The notes: generated from the letters alone by a model not told the origin. A stretch of DNA of 8,548 nucleotides from an uncultured Porphyromonas sp. (GCA_947253195.1 CAMXXM010000046.1:1-8548), one strand, 5' to 3'. Shown: positions 1 to 7,514, counted from the stretch's first letter. Numbers and translations are program-made.

Positions 1-305
1 CGCAGCTCCTCGGCCACGGATCCTTTATGCTAAGGCGCGCGCTCCGGGACAAGGGGGTCTCCGATGAGGCGATAGAGCGTGAGCTGGCGGCGATCCCTGA
101 CGCCAAGTGGACCGACCTCCTCGAGCGCTACCTGACACCCAAGCTCGAGCGATACCGCAAGAAGACGAAGTCCGCCTACGACCTCCGCGGGCGGCTGATG
201 ACCGCAGCCTATGGTCGAGGCTACCCCTCCAAGATCACCGAGGAGGTGCTACGGGAGATGGACCTCACGGTGGAGGGCGACGACGAGGAGCGATGGTACG
301 AGTAG
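1..305 (+). CDS. recX: RecX family regulatory protein, C-terminal part (5' end outside window)
   Basis: RecX binds RecA filaments in the cytoplasm and modulates recombination and SOS activity. About 100 codons are visible in the frame beginning at base 3, ending at the TAG at 303-305. The frame is open back to the window edge, so the ATG at 27 is an internal methionine, not the start. The visible part has the helical, highly charged RecX pattern: a segment with LRDKGVSDEAIERELAAI, then RYLTPKLERYRKKTKSAYDLRGRLMTAAYGRGYPSKITEEVLREM, in which the AYGRGYP turn followed by an I-x-x-VL helix is characteristic of RecX three-helix repeats. RecX proteins are typically about 150 residues or more, so roughly a third is missing. 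Its 3' end overlaps the next gene by 13 nt, suggesting co-transcription. The assignment rests on pattern recognition of a divergent small family and is moderately sure. Confidence 0.75.
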   Translation, partial: QLLGHGSFMLRRALRDKGVSDEAIERELAAIPDAKWTDLLERYLTPKLERYRKKTKSAYDLRGRLMTAAYGRGYPSKITEEVLREMDLTVEGDDEERWYE

Positions 306-1009
306 CAGAGTGGCTCAGCGTGGCAGCGATGGAGCTGGGCAGCACACTCTTCCCTCACTACTGTCTCGTCTGTGGCGAGCGGCTATCCGCTGACCGACTG
401 ATGATCTGTCCCTCCTGCCTCGATCTCCTGCCCCGCTACCCGGGATCCGAGGCGCTCTACGATGCGGAGAAGCGGATCGAGGGACACGCTCCCTTCACCG
501 AGTATCGGAGCGACCTCGGCTTTACGCACCACAATCCCGTGCGAGACCTTATCCATACGATCAAGTACGAGGGTCATCCCGAGCTGGGGGAGCGACTTGG
601 GCAACTCTTCGCCCCGGAGCACCTCAGGGCGGGACACTTTGCTGACATAGGGGTGACGGTACCGGTTCCCCTCACGCCGAGGCGCCTCCGCAGGCGTGGC
701 TACAACCAGTCGACCTATATCGCCCGCGGACTGACGGGGGGCCTCGGCATCCCCCTTGACGAGACGCTCCTCGCCCGACGCGACAGCGCCGGCACCCAGA
801 CCCACAGAGGGCGAGAGGCGCGGTGGGCATCGATGCGGGAGGCCTTTTTCGTCCCCGACACCGACAAGGTCTCTCGCCGAAGGATCCTGATCATCGATGA
901 CGTGCTGACGACCGGTGCGACCCTCTCCGCCTGCGCTCTGGCGCTGATGGAGGCGGGTGCCGAGAGTGTCTCCTACTACACCCTCGCTTGTGGCGAAAGG
1001 ACGATATGA
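293..1009 (+). CDS. comF: ComF family phosphoribosyltransferase-like protein
   Basis: A 238-residue cytoplasmic protein of the ComF/GntX family, linked in several bacteria to uptake or processing of transforming DNA. Its exact reaction is not established. An N-terminal four-cysteine zinc-finger-like motif (C24-x2-C27 and C39-x2-C42) precedes a type I phosphoribosyltransferase fold. That fold contains the family signature VPVPLTPRRLRRRGYNQS (about 123-140) and a PRPP-binding loop, ILIIDDVLTTGAT (198-210). Length is normal for the family. I chose the ATG at 293 because it gives the usual short leader before the cysteine pair; the ATG at 329 (residue 13) is a possible alternative. The open frame continues upstream to 107, but that part lies over recX and has no family resemblance. 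The gene overlaps recX by 13 nt and its TGA overlaps the next ATG (ATGA), so the three genes look like one operon. Confidence 0.88.
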   Translation: MVRVAEWLSVAAMELGSTLFPHYCLVCGERLSADRLMICPSCLDLLPRYPGSEALYDAEKRIEGHAPFTEYRSDLGFTHHNPVRDLIHTIKYEGHPELGERLGQLFAPEHLRAGHFADIGVTVPVPLTPRRLRRRGYNQSTYIARGLTGGLGIPLDETLLARRDSAGTQTHRGREARWASMREAFFVPDTDKVSRRRILIIDDVLTTGATLSACALALMEAGAESVSYYTLACGERTI

Positions 1010-1911
1010 CGGACGAGCAGAAGCCACCTGAGCTGGTGGAGGACTTCCGGCAGTACCTCACACTGGGACGGAACCTGAGCTCCAATACGATCCGGAGCTA
1101 CACCTTTGACCTCAAGCACCTCTACGAGTATGCCGCTGACCGGCGACTGGAGGTGCTGCAGCTTACCTACCCCGACTTGGAGCACTTCCTTGCCTACCTT
1201 GCCGACCTGGGACTCGATGCCCGGAGTATGGCGCGGGTGGTGAGCGGTGTGAGATCTTTCTACCGGTACCTCTTTGCCGAGGAGATCATCCCCGCCAATC
1301 CGACCGACCTGCTGGAGGTACCGCGGATCGGACGGCGCCTGCCGGAAGTGTTGACGGTGGAGGAGATCGACCGGCTGATCGACAGCATTGACCTGAGTAC
1401 GGCTCACGGCGTGCGCAATGCCGCCATGCTGGAGCTGCTCTACAGCTGCGGGCTGCGGGTCAGCGAGTGCTGCGAGCTAAAGTACGAGCACATCTTCCTC
1501 GAGCATAAGTACCTCCGTGTGATGGGAAAGGGGAGCAAGGAGCGACTCATACCGATGTCCGACACGGCGGTGGCGCGGATAGAGGACTACATCCCGATCC
1601 GGCAGGAGATCCACGAGAAGCCCGGCTTCCGGGACTACCTCTTCCTGAGCCGTCTCGGGCGACCGCTCTCGAGGCAGATGGTATTTATGGTGATCAAGGA
1701 GCTGGCCAAGGAGGCCGGCATCAAGAAGCCCATCTCCCCGCACACCCTACGCCACTCCTTTGCCACCCACCTGCTAGAGGGCGGTGCCTCCCTCTCCGCC
1801 ATCCGGGATATGCTCGGGCATGCCGACATCGCCACGACGGAGATCTACACCCACGTCGAGCTCACCGGACTCCGCGACGAGATCCTCACCCACCATCCCC
1901 GCAATAAGTAA
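1006..1911 (+). CDS. xerD: Tyrosine recombinase XerC/XerD type, probably XerD
   Basis: A 301-residue site-specific tyrosine recombinase. XerC/XerD enzymes resolve chromosome dimers at dif, where FtsK activates XerD. An N-terminal SAM-like core-binding domain (about 10-95) is followed by the catalytic domain (about 110-298). All catalytic residues are present: R151 (CGLRVSE), K175 (MGKGSKER), H246 and R249 (SPHTLRHSFATHLL), H272 (LGHADI) and nucleophile Y281 (IYTHV). Length and residue spacing match chromosomal XerD proteins closely, and the gene shows no sign of being a phage or integron integrase. The ATG at 1006 forms an ATGA overlap with comF; the in-frame TTG at 988 lies inside comF and is less likely. 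The TAA at 1909-1911 lies only 8 nt from the stop of a convergent glycosyltransferase gene, so this marks the housekeeping/accessory boundary. XerC versus XerD is hard to decide without phylogeny. Confidence 0.93.
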   Translation: MTDEQKPPELVEDFRQYLTLGRNLSSNTIRSYTFDLKHLYEYAADRRLEVLQLTYPDLEHFLAYLADLGLDARSMARVVSGVRSFYRYLFAEEIIPANPTDLLEVPRIGRRLPEVLTVEEIDRLIDSIDLSTAHGVRNAAMLELLYSCGLRVSECCELKYEHIFLEHKYLRVMGKGSKERLIPMSDTAVARIEDYIPIRQEIHEKPGFRDYLFLSRLGRPLSRQMVFMVIKELAKEAGIKKPISPHTLRHSFATHLLEGGASLSAIRDMLGHADIATTEIYTHVELTGLRDEILTHHPRNK

Positions 1912-1919
1912 TTCCCCAG

Positions 1920-2723
1920 TCAGCTCCGTCTGGGCGGGAAGAGGCGATAGCGGATCTTGCGAAGGAGATACGGCAGACGCCCCACCTCCAGTCCGGGGAT
2001 ACGGAAGTGATGCTCTCTCGCAAAGCGACGGATATCTGCTATCATCTCCTGCCGATCTGCCTGTACCGCTTTGTGTCGCTGCGGATCAAGCAGGAGTGAG
2101 CCCTCATTTCGCCTATAGAAGTACTCCGCCCCGGGGACGGTGACGATGCGATTGGCGTAGTAGACCGCCCGGAAGGAGAATGGCAGATCCTCACAGTATC
2201 GCCCGAGAGGGAAACTGAGCTCGTGCTCTCGGATAAGATCGGTCCTGACCAGGTAGCGCCAGGCGTAGCCCCACTTGCCGACATAAGTGGCGCGCATCTT
2301 CTCCTCCACCTCGGAGAAGACCTGCTCCTTGGTGAAGAGCTGTGTGTACTGTGGTGCGGCCTCATTGACCATACCCGCAAAGGCCATATCGGCATCGTGT
2401 CGCTCAGCCGCCTCTACGAGTCGCTCGTAGAAGTGACTGCTGATCTGGTCATCTACGTCGAAGAAGTGAATATACTTCCCCTTAGCCTCACGGATCCCTC
2501 TGTTGCGGGTGTGGGAGCTGCCACCATTCTGCTCATTTTGGAGGATGGTCACCCCGGGGTGGCGCGAAGCTCTCTCGACGGAGCCGTCACTGCTGCAGTC
2601 GTCGACGAAGAGCACCTGCAGCTCCTTGTAGTCCTGCTCGTGGATACAGTCGAGACAGCGATCGACATACTTCTCACCATTATAGCAGGGGATGATGATC
2701 GTGACAAGTGGCTTGGTATTCAT
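1920..2723 (-). CDS. Glycosyltransferase family 2, paralogue 1 (last gene of operon)
   Basis: A 267-residue GT-A fold inverting glycosyltransferase that would transfer a sugar from a nucleotide donor to a growing surface glycan at the cytoplasmic membrane face. Donor and acceptor cannot be read from the sequence. The N-terminus has the GT2 nucleotide-binding strand VTIIIPCYNGEKYVDRCL (7-24). Then come VDDCSSDGS (40-48), the metal-binding FDVDD (88-92) and an ED pair (178-179) in the position of the catalytic base. No membrane segment is seen; the C-terminus is basic (KIRYRLFPPRRS). Its ATG overlaps the TGA of the upstream GT2 gene as ATGA at 2723-2720, indicating translational coupling. It is clearly paralogous to the genes at 2720-3544 and 4391-5221, with the same domain layout and length. 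It ends 8 nt from the convergent xerD stop with no good terminator between them. Confidence 0.92.
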   Translation of the reverse strand: MNTKPLVTIIIPCYNGEKYVDRCLDCIHEQDYKELQVLFVDDCSSDGSVERASRHPGVTILQNEQNGGSSHTRNRGIREAKGKYIHFFDVDDQISSHFYERLVEAAERHDADMAFAGMVNEAAPQYTQLFTKEQVFSEVEEKMRATYVGKWGYAWRYLVRTDLIREHELSFPLGRYCEDLPFSFRAVYYANRIVTVPGAEYFYRRNEGSLLLDPQRHKAVQADRQEMIADIRRFAREHHFRIPGLEVGRLPYLLRKIRYRLFPPRRS

Positions 2724-3544
2724 TGCTTGAGATCTTCTGTGAGGACGGTCTGACGAGAGGCAAAGAGCCTGCGGCGCAGGTACTCGAGCCCGAAGCGTAC
2801 GAAGCCGCCATTCACCCCGGGGATGCGCTCCCCCTTCTCCTCCGCAAATCGGCGCACCTCCTCCCGAGACCGATGCCTGTCTCTCCTTCGCCTCAGCTTA
2901 TGCGCCTCGTCCCGGGTAGTCAGGATAGAGCCCTCATTGTCGATATAGAGATATTCCGTACCAGGAGCGGTAGCGACGGTCCGGGCGTAGTAGAAGGCTG
3001 GCACCGTATAGGGGATATCCTCCATCAGTCGCCCCTCAGGGAAGGTGAGCCGGTGCTCACGAAGCATCTCCGTACGGAAGAGGTAGCGCCAGACGTAGCT
3101 CCATCGACCGGGCCATGAGATGGCATACTTCTCCTTTCCGCTATAGGTTCGTATCTCATCGAAGGTCTGGGTATGATAGCTTCCTCTCTGGAAAATCACC
3201 CCACTGATGATAATATCGGCATCGGTTGCCTCGGCAGCGGCCGCCAATCCTTCGTAGTAGGTGCTATTGATCCGATCATCCACATCGAAGTAGTGGACGT
3301 ACTTTCCTCGAGCAACCTCAACCCCTCGGTTGCGAGTATAAGCGAGTCCCCGGTTGCAGTCGTTGGAGATGACCTTCACCCCCTTATACTCTGCAGCGAT
3401 CTCGACAGAGCGATCGGTACTCCCGTCATCGATCAGGAGTACTTCCAGGGATTCGTAGGTCTGCTTCTGAATGCAGTCGAGGCACCGGTGGACATATTTC
3501 TCCCCATTGTAGCAGGGGATTATCACGGTGATGAGTGGAGTCAT
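2720..3544 (-). CDS. Glycosyltransferase family 2, paralogue 2
   Basis: A 274-residue GT2 (GT-A fold) enzyme, presumed to add one residue of a cell-surface glycan. Motifs in order are ITVIIPCYNGEKYVHRCL (5-22), LIDDGSTDRS (37-46), RNRGVEVARGKYVHYFDVDD (71-90) with the DxD metal site at its end, and an acidic ED pair (175-176) in GRLMEDIPYT. The C-terminal part is very basic (KLRRRRDRHRSREEVRR, about 216-232), which may favour a peripheral contact with the membrane; that is inference. The ATG overlaps the stop of the upstream gene as ATGA at 3544-3541, and its own TGA overlaps the downstream start the same way. A 20-nt stretch encoding the PCYNGE region (3500-3519) is identical to bases 5171-5190 in paralogue 3. 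Its C-terminal tail (QTVLTEDL) also resembles that of paralogue 3 (LQTDLTERL), suggesting these two are relatively close. Confidence 0.92.
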   Translation of the reverse strand: MTPLITVIIPCYNGEKYVHRCLDCIQKQTYESLEVLLIDDGSTDRSVEIAAEYKGVKVISNDCNRGLAYTRNRGVEVARGKYVHYFDVDDRINSTYYEGLAAAAEATDADIIISGVIFQRGSYHTQTFDEIRTYSGKEKYAISWPGRWSYVWRYLFRTEMLREHRLTFPEGRLMEDIPYTVPAFYYARTVATAPGTEYLYIDNEGSILTTRDEAHKLRRRRDRHRSREEVRRFAEEKGERIPGVNGGFVRFGLEYLRRRLFASRQTVLTEDLKQ

Positions 3545-4389
3545 ATATCTAAGGATCTGAAGCGCTCGGGCAGCCTGACGACACGCTTGCGACCGGGCAT
3601 AAGTGGCTTATTCCAGGCAAAGAGAGGGCGGAAGAGTGTCTGCAGACGGCGCGCCCTCCTCAGGATCCGATCCGCATCCATAGGCGTGCGGGTGGAGGTG
3701 AAGTGAATAGTCTTCGCACGTCGGGAGAGATGATTGCCCCAGTCCTCACCACGCATACCCTGTCGCTCTTTCACCATCTCAAGATCGCAATAGCCGACAT
3801 GGATCAGGTAAAGATCGGGGAGGATGTGGAAGTTGTGCCCTCTCACTCTGTGGAAACCACTTCCCCAGGCGAGAGGGTGCGTGAGAATGCAGCTCTTGGT
3901 ATAGCGAGCTGTCAGCACGGCATAACGACGCTGATCGAGGAGAGAGCGATCGGGATCGAGAGGGGGCTCCTCGCCAAGCCGCTGCCCCAAGTCAAGTCCC
4001 AGCGCAGACGCATGAGTCACCGGTCGATACCTCTCTAAGTAATCTCTCAGAGAGAGACCGGTAATCGGATCCGGGACGACAAACTCATCGCTGTCTGTCC
4101 CGAGGATCAGGTCGTAGCCCTCCCGAAGCAGACGGTGCGCCAACCTTGTCAGGAGTCCGATGCGATACTTGTCGCCTGCAGAGCGAGAGAGAGATCGGTG
4201 GGGTAGTTTCTCGACATGGACCTCCTGCGGTGTGCCGGGTGGTATCTCCTGATCCTCCCCATCGAGGTAAATGAAGAGGTGATCGTACCCCAGCTCTCGC
4301 CCGTAGTAGCGGATCCATCGGGAGAGGAGGAAGGAGTCATTCCTCGCCATCGTGATGGCTGCGATCTTGAGACTCATCAGCGTTGTCAT
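3541..4389 (-). CDS. DxD glycosyltransferase of the Glyco_tranf_2_4 / GT92-like type
   Basis: A 282-residue protein unlike the GT2 paralogues around it. The N-terminus LKIAAITMARNDSFLLSRWIRYYGRELGYDHLFIYLDGEDQE (7-48) is the typical opening of the group in which a bacterial glycosyltransferase begins with an 'ARND...W..YY...G.D' pattern. The putative metal site is GTDSDEF (97-103, D99-x-D101). Later come WGSGFHRVRGHNF (175-187) and LYLIHVGYCD (193-202), whose histidines sit where related families have conserved acceptor-side or catalytic residues. No transmembrane segment is evident. The start at 4389 follows the TAA of the upstream gene after one base (TAAGATG); an internal ATG at 4377 (MSLK) is an alternative. 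Its stop overlaps the next start (ATGA). The family call comes from recognition of this pattern; specific function and sugar are unknown. It sits between two GT2 paralogues, possibly inserted into an older tandem pair. Confidence 0.8.
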   Translation of the reverse strand: MTTLMSLKIAAITMARNDSFLLSRWIRYYGRELGYDHLFIYLDGEDQEIPPGTPQEVHVEKLPHRSLSRSAGDKYRIGLLTRLAHRLLREGYDLILGTDSDEFVVPDPITGLSLRDYLERYRPVTHASALGLDLGQRLGEEPPLDPDRSLLDQRRYAVLTARYTKSCILTHPLAWGSGFHRVRGHNFHILPDLYLIHVGYCDLEMVKERQGMRGEDWGNHLSRRAKTIHFTSTRTPMDADRILRRARRLQTLFRPLFAWNKPLMPGRKRVVRLPERFRSLDI

Positions 4390-4390
4390 C

Positions 4391-5221
4391 TTAGAGGCGC
4401 TCGGTTAGATCGGTCTGTAAGCCCCTAATCCGTCGGGACACCTTGCTGAGGAAGTAGTTTACCATATCAGAGTTGCGTCCCGGCATCCTGGTGATGCCAT
4501 GGCTGGCGAGGAAGGACTGCACCTCGGCCTGCGACTGAGCGAGCCCTTCGGCGAAGACTCTCCGACGCTCCGGGTCGGGTGTCTCGGTGATGGAGTCTGG
4601 CTCGTAGCGGTAGAGATACTCAGCTCCAGGGGCGGTGGCAAGCTTATTGGCATAGTAGATGGCACGCACTGAGAAGGGGGCATCCTCGGCCAGCCGACCA
4701 ACGGGGAAGCGCAGATCCGGATGCCGCTCGAGGAGGGATCGTCGGATAAGGTATCGGACGGAGTAACCATTCTTGCAGACGTAGGTTGCCCTGAGCTTAT
4801 CGTGCACACCGGTATAGATCCGATGCCTCGTGAAGAGCTGGGACTTCTCCGGCACGCGCTGAAAGATGTACCCACAGGCGGTGACATCCGCGCCAGAGAG
4901 TTCTGCGTAGCGGACAATGGACTCGTAAAACCGGCTATTCACCTCATCATCCACATCGACGAAATGGATGTACTTTCCCCTAGCCAACTCTATTCCGTGA
5001 TTACGGGAGTAGGAGAGCCCACGATTTTGCCCGTTAGAGACTACCGTCACATGAGGGTAATTAGCGGCCTTTGCCACACTCTGATCGGTACTGCCGTCAT
5101 CAATCAGCAGTACCTCGAGGGGGCTGTAGGTCTGCCTAGCGATGGAGGTGAGGCACCGGTCTACAAACCGCTCCCCATTGTAGCAGGGGACGACAACGGT
5201 GATGAGAGGGTTGTCTGTCAT
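4391..5221 (-). CDS. Glycosyltransferase family 2, paralogue 3
   Basis: A 276-residue GT2 (GT-A fold) enzyme for surface glycan assembly; donor and acceptor are unknown. Motifs are ITVVVPCYNGERFVDRCL (7-24), LIDDGSTDQS (39-48), SRNHGIELARGKYIHFVDVDD (72-92) with the DxD metal site, and an ED pair (179-180) in GRLAEDAPFS. I chose the ATG at 5221, which gives MTDNPLITV and matches the short N-termini of both paralogues. The frame is open further upstream to 5266, but that extension would overlap the preceding gene by 43 nt and shows no conservation with the paralogues. With this start the upstream stop and this ATG are separated by two bases (TGACTATG). The protein ends with TAA at 4393-4391. 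Paralogues 1 and 2 share its layout throughout, including a GY/SY-x-x-RYL-x-R segment near 152-161. Confidence 0.92.
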   Translation of the reverse strand: MTDNPLITVVVPCYNGERFVDRCLTSIARQTYSPLEVLLIDDGSTDQSVAKAANYPHVTVVSNGQNRGLSYSRNHGIELARGKYIHFVDVDDEVNSRFYESIVRYAELSGADVTACGYIFQRVPEKSQLFTRHRIYTGVHDKLRATYVCKNGYSVRYLIRRSLLERHPDLRFPVGRLAEDAPFSVRAIYYANKLATAPGAEYLYRYEPDSITETPDPERRRVFAEGLAQSQAEVQSFLASHGITRMPGRNSDMVNYFLSKVSRRIRGLQTDLTERL

Positions 5222-5223
5222 AG

Positions 5224-6366
5224 TCAAGTCTTCTTGTGGATCAATTGATTGAGAAAATCCTCCCACAGCTTTACCACCTGATCCATATCATACCGGTGGG
5301 ACCATTTCCGACCACCTCGGGACATGCGCTCCCGAAGCTCCGTATCGTCCATGAGGGCGGAGAGGGCATCAGCGTAGGCGGATAGATCAAAGGGATGGAT
5401 CCTCACACCATACTTTCCTCCATCCGTAAGGTCCCCAAGGGCGGCATAGCTGTCGAAGGCAATCGGCACCACGCCATATTGCAGCGCTTCTAACATCACA
5501 AGAGGGAGTCCCTCATAACTGCTAGTAGAGGCGAGGATGCTGGCTCGCTCGAGGTAGAGTCGGGGGGACTGCACCCCCTCAAAGCTGACCCGATCAAGGG
5601 CGAGCTCTCGAACAAGCTGCCGGAGGTCGGACACATCTCTATCTCCGCCCCCTCCCACCAGGGCGAGCGACCAGTCGGGATGCCGACTCTGGATCCTCTG
5701 CCACACCCGTAGGAGCCGATCGGTGCGCTTCTGACCATAGTCAAATCGTCCCACATAGAGGACAAGCGACGACTTGGGAAGCTCCTTTGGGATCTCCTCT
5801 GGAGCAAAGGAATTGGGATTAGGGATATAGAAAAGCTTATCGGTGCTCTCCAGTCCGGCAAGATCTCGGAACCGTGAGATATAGGATGGGGAGAGAAGAA
5901 CCACAGCATCGCCCACCTCAGCGAGAAGTCTCCACTGCCTCAGGGATTTATTCTTCCTAAAGCAGTACTCCAGGGGATGAAAAAGTCTCGGCAAACGGCG
6001 CTTGTACCTGAAGAGTGCGGGATCATTATGGAGCTCGAAGGCGAGGGGCAGACTCAGCTCATCAGCCACCTTCCTCAAGAGGAGTGCAAGGCTATGACGG
6101 TAGGCATTGTGGCAGACGACCACCTCCACCTCATGCACTGAGAAGTAAGACACTAGAGCGTCTTTATTCACCCTCGAGCGAATATGCTTCCGGTCTGGAA
6201 AGAGCATATTCGGAATACCCTCGATGGAGGGATAGCCCTCTTCTACGGTAGCAAAGCAGAGGCTATGCCCACGAGCCACAAGTGCCTGAGCAACCCTCGC
6301 CCCTACCGCCTCGATGCCGCCCATCACGGTATTGAAGGTCCACCAATTGACAAAGGCAATATTCAT
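5224..6366 (-). CDS. Glycosyltransferase family 4 (GT-B fold), paralogue B
   Basis: A 380-residue retaining GT-B glycosyltransferase of the GT4 group, expected to act in the cytoplasm or at the inner membrane face on a lipid-linked glycan. The N-terminal domain starts MNIAFVNWWTFNTVMGGIEAVGARVAQALVARGH, with the GGIEAVG glycine-rich loop (16-22). The C-terminal donor domain has LYVGRFDYGQKRTDRL, with the donor phosphate-binding R207 and K213, then SYEGLPLVMLEALQYG with the E-x7-E signature (E285, E293), followed by VVPIAFDS. Length is normal for GT4. I chose the ATG at 6366 because it aligns with the N-terminus of its paralogue and makes an ATGA overlap with the upstream stop; the frame stays open to 6408 but that part is unsupported. 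A 21-nt tract at 5452-5472, covering PIAFDS, is identical to 6594-6614 in the upstream GT4 gene. Confidence 0.93.
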   Translation of the reverse strand: MNIAFVNWWTFNTVMGGIEAVGARVAQALVARGHSLCFATVEEGYPSIEGIPNMLFPDRKHIRSRVNKDALVSYFSVHEVEVVVCHNAYRHSLALLLRKVADELSLPLAFELHNDPALFRYKRRLPRLFHPLEYCFRKNKSLRQWRLLAEVGDAVVLLSPSYISRFRDLAGLESTDKLFYIPNPNSFAPEEIPKELPKSSLVLYVGRFDYGQKRTDRLLRVWQRIQSRHPDWSLALVGGGGDRDVSDLRQLVRELALDRVSFEGVQSPRLYLERASILASTSSYEGLPLVMLEALQYGVVPIAFDSYAALGDLTDGGKYGVRIHPFDLSAYADALSALMDDTELRERMSRGGRKWSHRYDMDQVVKLWEDFLNQLIHKKT

Positions 6367-7502
6367 TTCTTCTTTTCTCGGATGACTCGTTCGAAAAGCA
6401 GCTCCCACTGAGGGAGGATCTCCTGTAAGTCAAAGGTATGGGAGTGCGTACGCGCCCTCTCGGACAGGCGATTACGAAGGGCTTGGTTGTCCATCAGTTC
6501 AGAGAGCTGACACATATACTCCTCCACTTCATACGGTGGGACCGAGATACCACACAGCCCCGCATCGGTTAGAGTCCGTAGCGAGGCGAAGGAGTCGAAG
6601 GCAATCGGCACCACCCCATGCTGCAATGCCTCCATCACCACCAGAGGAAGCCCCTCGTAGTGACTCGTCATCATCAAGATCTCCGACCGGCAATAGTAGG
6701 GCTGCGGATCTCGCTGTCCCTCAAGTGAGCAGCGGGGAAGCTGTGCCGCCTCTACCGCCTCTCGGAGGGGACCATCACCCAGCACTACAAGTCTCCAGTC
6801 AGGATGACCCGGGGAGACCTTCCGCCAGATCTCTATGAGGCTTGGGATTCCTTTCTCCTCACTGAGACGCCCCACATAGAGCACGATTTTCTCTCTGTGA
6901 CAGTCGGTCTCCTCGACTGGTTCATCGTACATATTGGGATTGGGAATAGCAACCAATTTTTCAACGATTCCGGACCCCGCTTCCCTCGTCATTATGGGAA
7001 TGTAGTCCCGCGCCAAAAGGACGACACGGTCTGCAATGCGAGAGATATAGCGCCACTGCTTTCGCGCACGAAGGATTCTCACGGCGCGACTGAGAGACTC
7101 CTTGACGGAGAGATGCTCGGGTCGATAGAGATAGTAGTCCGGAGTAGTGTGGAGCTCAACAATGAGTGGGACAGCCAAGCAGTCTGCCACACTCCTCAAA
7201 AGCTGAGCAGTCCGGTGGCTATGCGCTGAGTGACAGACGATCACCTCCACCTGGTGCGACCGGAAGAAAGAGAGCAGCGCTTCTCGATTGGTCTCCGAGC
7301 AGATCTTGTCACGTCGGGGGAGTAGCATGCTATCGATACCAAGTGGTGAAGGATACCGCTCCTCAATAGCTGCCAAACAGACCTGATGACCTCGAGCCAT
7401 CAGACCATACGCTAGCCGCTCTCCTACAGCCTCTATGCCTCCAGAGATGCGACTGAAAGTAAGCCATCCGAAAAAAGCAATATTCACTGGTCTATCTCTC
7501 AT
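6363..7502 (-). CDS. Glycosyltransferase family 4 (GT-B fold), paralogue A (first gene of operon)
   Basis: A roughly 379-residue GT4 enzyme, first gene of the leftward glycan operon. Numbering from the ATG at 7502, it has a GGIEAVG loop (21-27), LYVGRLSEEKGIPSL with donor-binding R212 and K217, and HYEGLPLVVMEALQHG with the E-x7-E pair E283/E291, then VVPIAFDS. The start is uncertain. The longest frame begins at 7517, but that ATG falls inside the predicted -7 promoter box (7522-7515) and would probably precede the transcript. The ATG at 7502 (MRDRPVNIAFFG) is preferred. A GTG at 7487 (VNIAFFG) aligns best with the MNIAFV start of paralogue B and is a serious alternative. The two GT4 proteins are alike over their whole length, so one probably arose by duplication of the other. 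No signal peptide or membrane segment is apparent. Confidence 0.9.
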   Translation of the reverse strand: MRDRPVNIAFFGWLTFSRISGGIEAVGERLAYGLMARGHQVCLAAIEERYPSPLGIDSMLLPRRDKICSETNREALLSFFRSHQVEVIVCHSAHSHRTAQLLRSVADCLAVPLIVELHTTPDYYLYRPEHLSVKESLSRAVRILRARKQWRYISRIADRVVLLARDYIPIMTREAGSGIVEKLVAIPNPNMYDEPVEETDCHREKIVLYVGRLSEEKGIPSLIEIWRKVSPGHPDWRLVVLGDGPLREAVEAAQLPRCSLEGQRDPQPYYCRSEILMMTSHYEGLPLVVMEALQHGVVPIAFDSFASLRTLTDAGLCGISVPPYEVEEYMCQLSELMDNQALRNRLSERARTHSHTFDLQEILPQWELLFERVIREKKK

Positions 7503-7514
7503 TATCAGCACAGA

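Noticed and set aside
107..292. N-terminal extension of the comF frame back to 107.
   Set aside because: It lies entirely over recX, is Arg/Pro-rich and precedes the normal start of the ComF zinc-finger domain.
383..1027. A 214-codon open frame on the minus strand opposite comF.
   Set aside because: It is a shadow of a well-supported gene, with low-complexity Arg/Gly/Ser-rich translation and no recognisable domain.
1006..1911. The tyrosine recombinase as an integrase of a mobile glycan island.
   Set aside because: Length, catalytic residue spacing and operon position with recX and comF fit chromosomal XerC/XerD. No att repeats, tRNA gene or other mobility genes are seen.
1915..1934. Possible hairpin CCCAG...CTGGG at the convergent junction, as a bidirectional terminator.
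   Set aside because: The stem is only 5 bp with a 10-nt loop, there is no T-tract on either side, and it lies mostly inside the glycosyltransferase C-terminal codons.
4043..4055. TCTCTCAGAGAGA inverted repeat in the same gene.
   Set aside because: It is short, nearly loop-less and inside a coding region, with no regulatory context; likely chance.
4185..4194. A (GA)5 dinucleotide run inside the DxD glycosyltransferase gene, as a phase-variation tract.
   Set aside because: Five units is too short for convincing slipped-strand switching, and the run encodes ordinary residues of the protein.
2223..5248. Three + strand open frames of nearly equal length (2223-2753, 3173-3706, 4721-5248; 175-177 codons) opposite the three GT2 genes, with similar translated C-terminal parts (PIVAGDD-like).
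   Set aside because: All three lie in the codon-for-codon antisense register of the GT2 genes. Their likeness follows from conservation of the sense proteins, and the lack of stops reflects rare TTA, CTA and TCA codons in GC-rich coding DNA.
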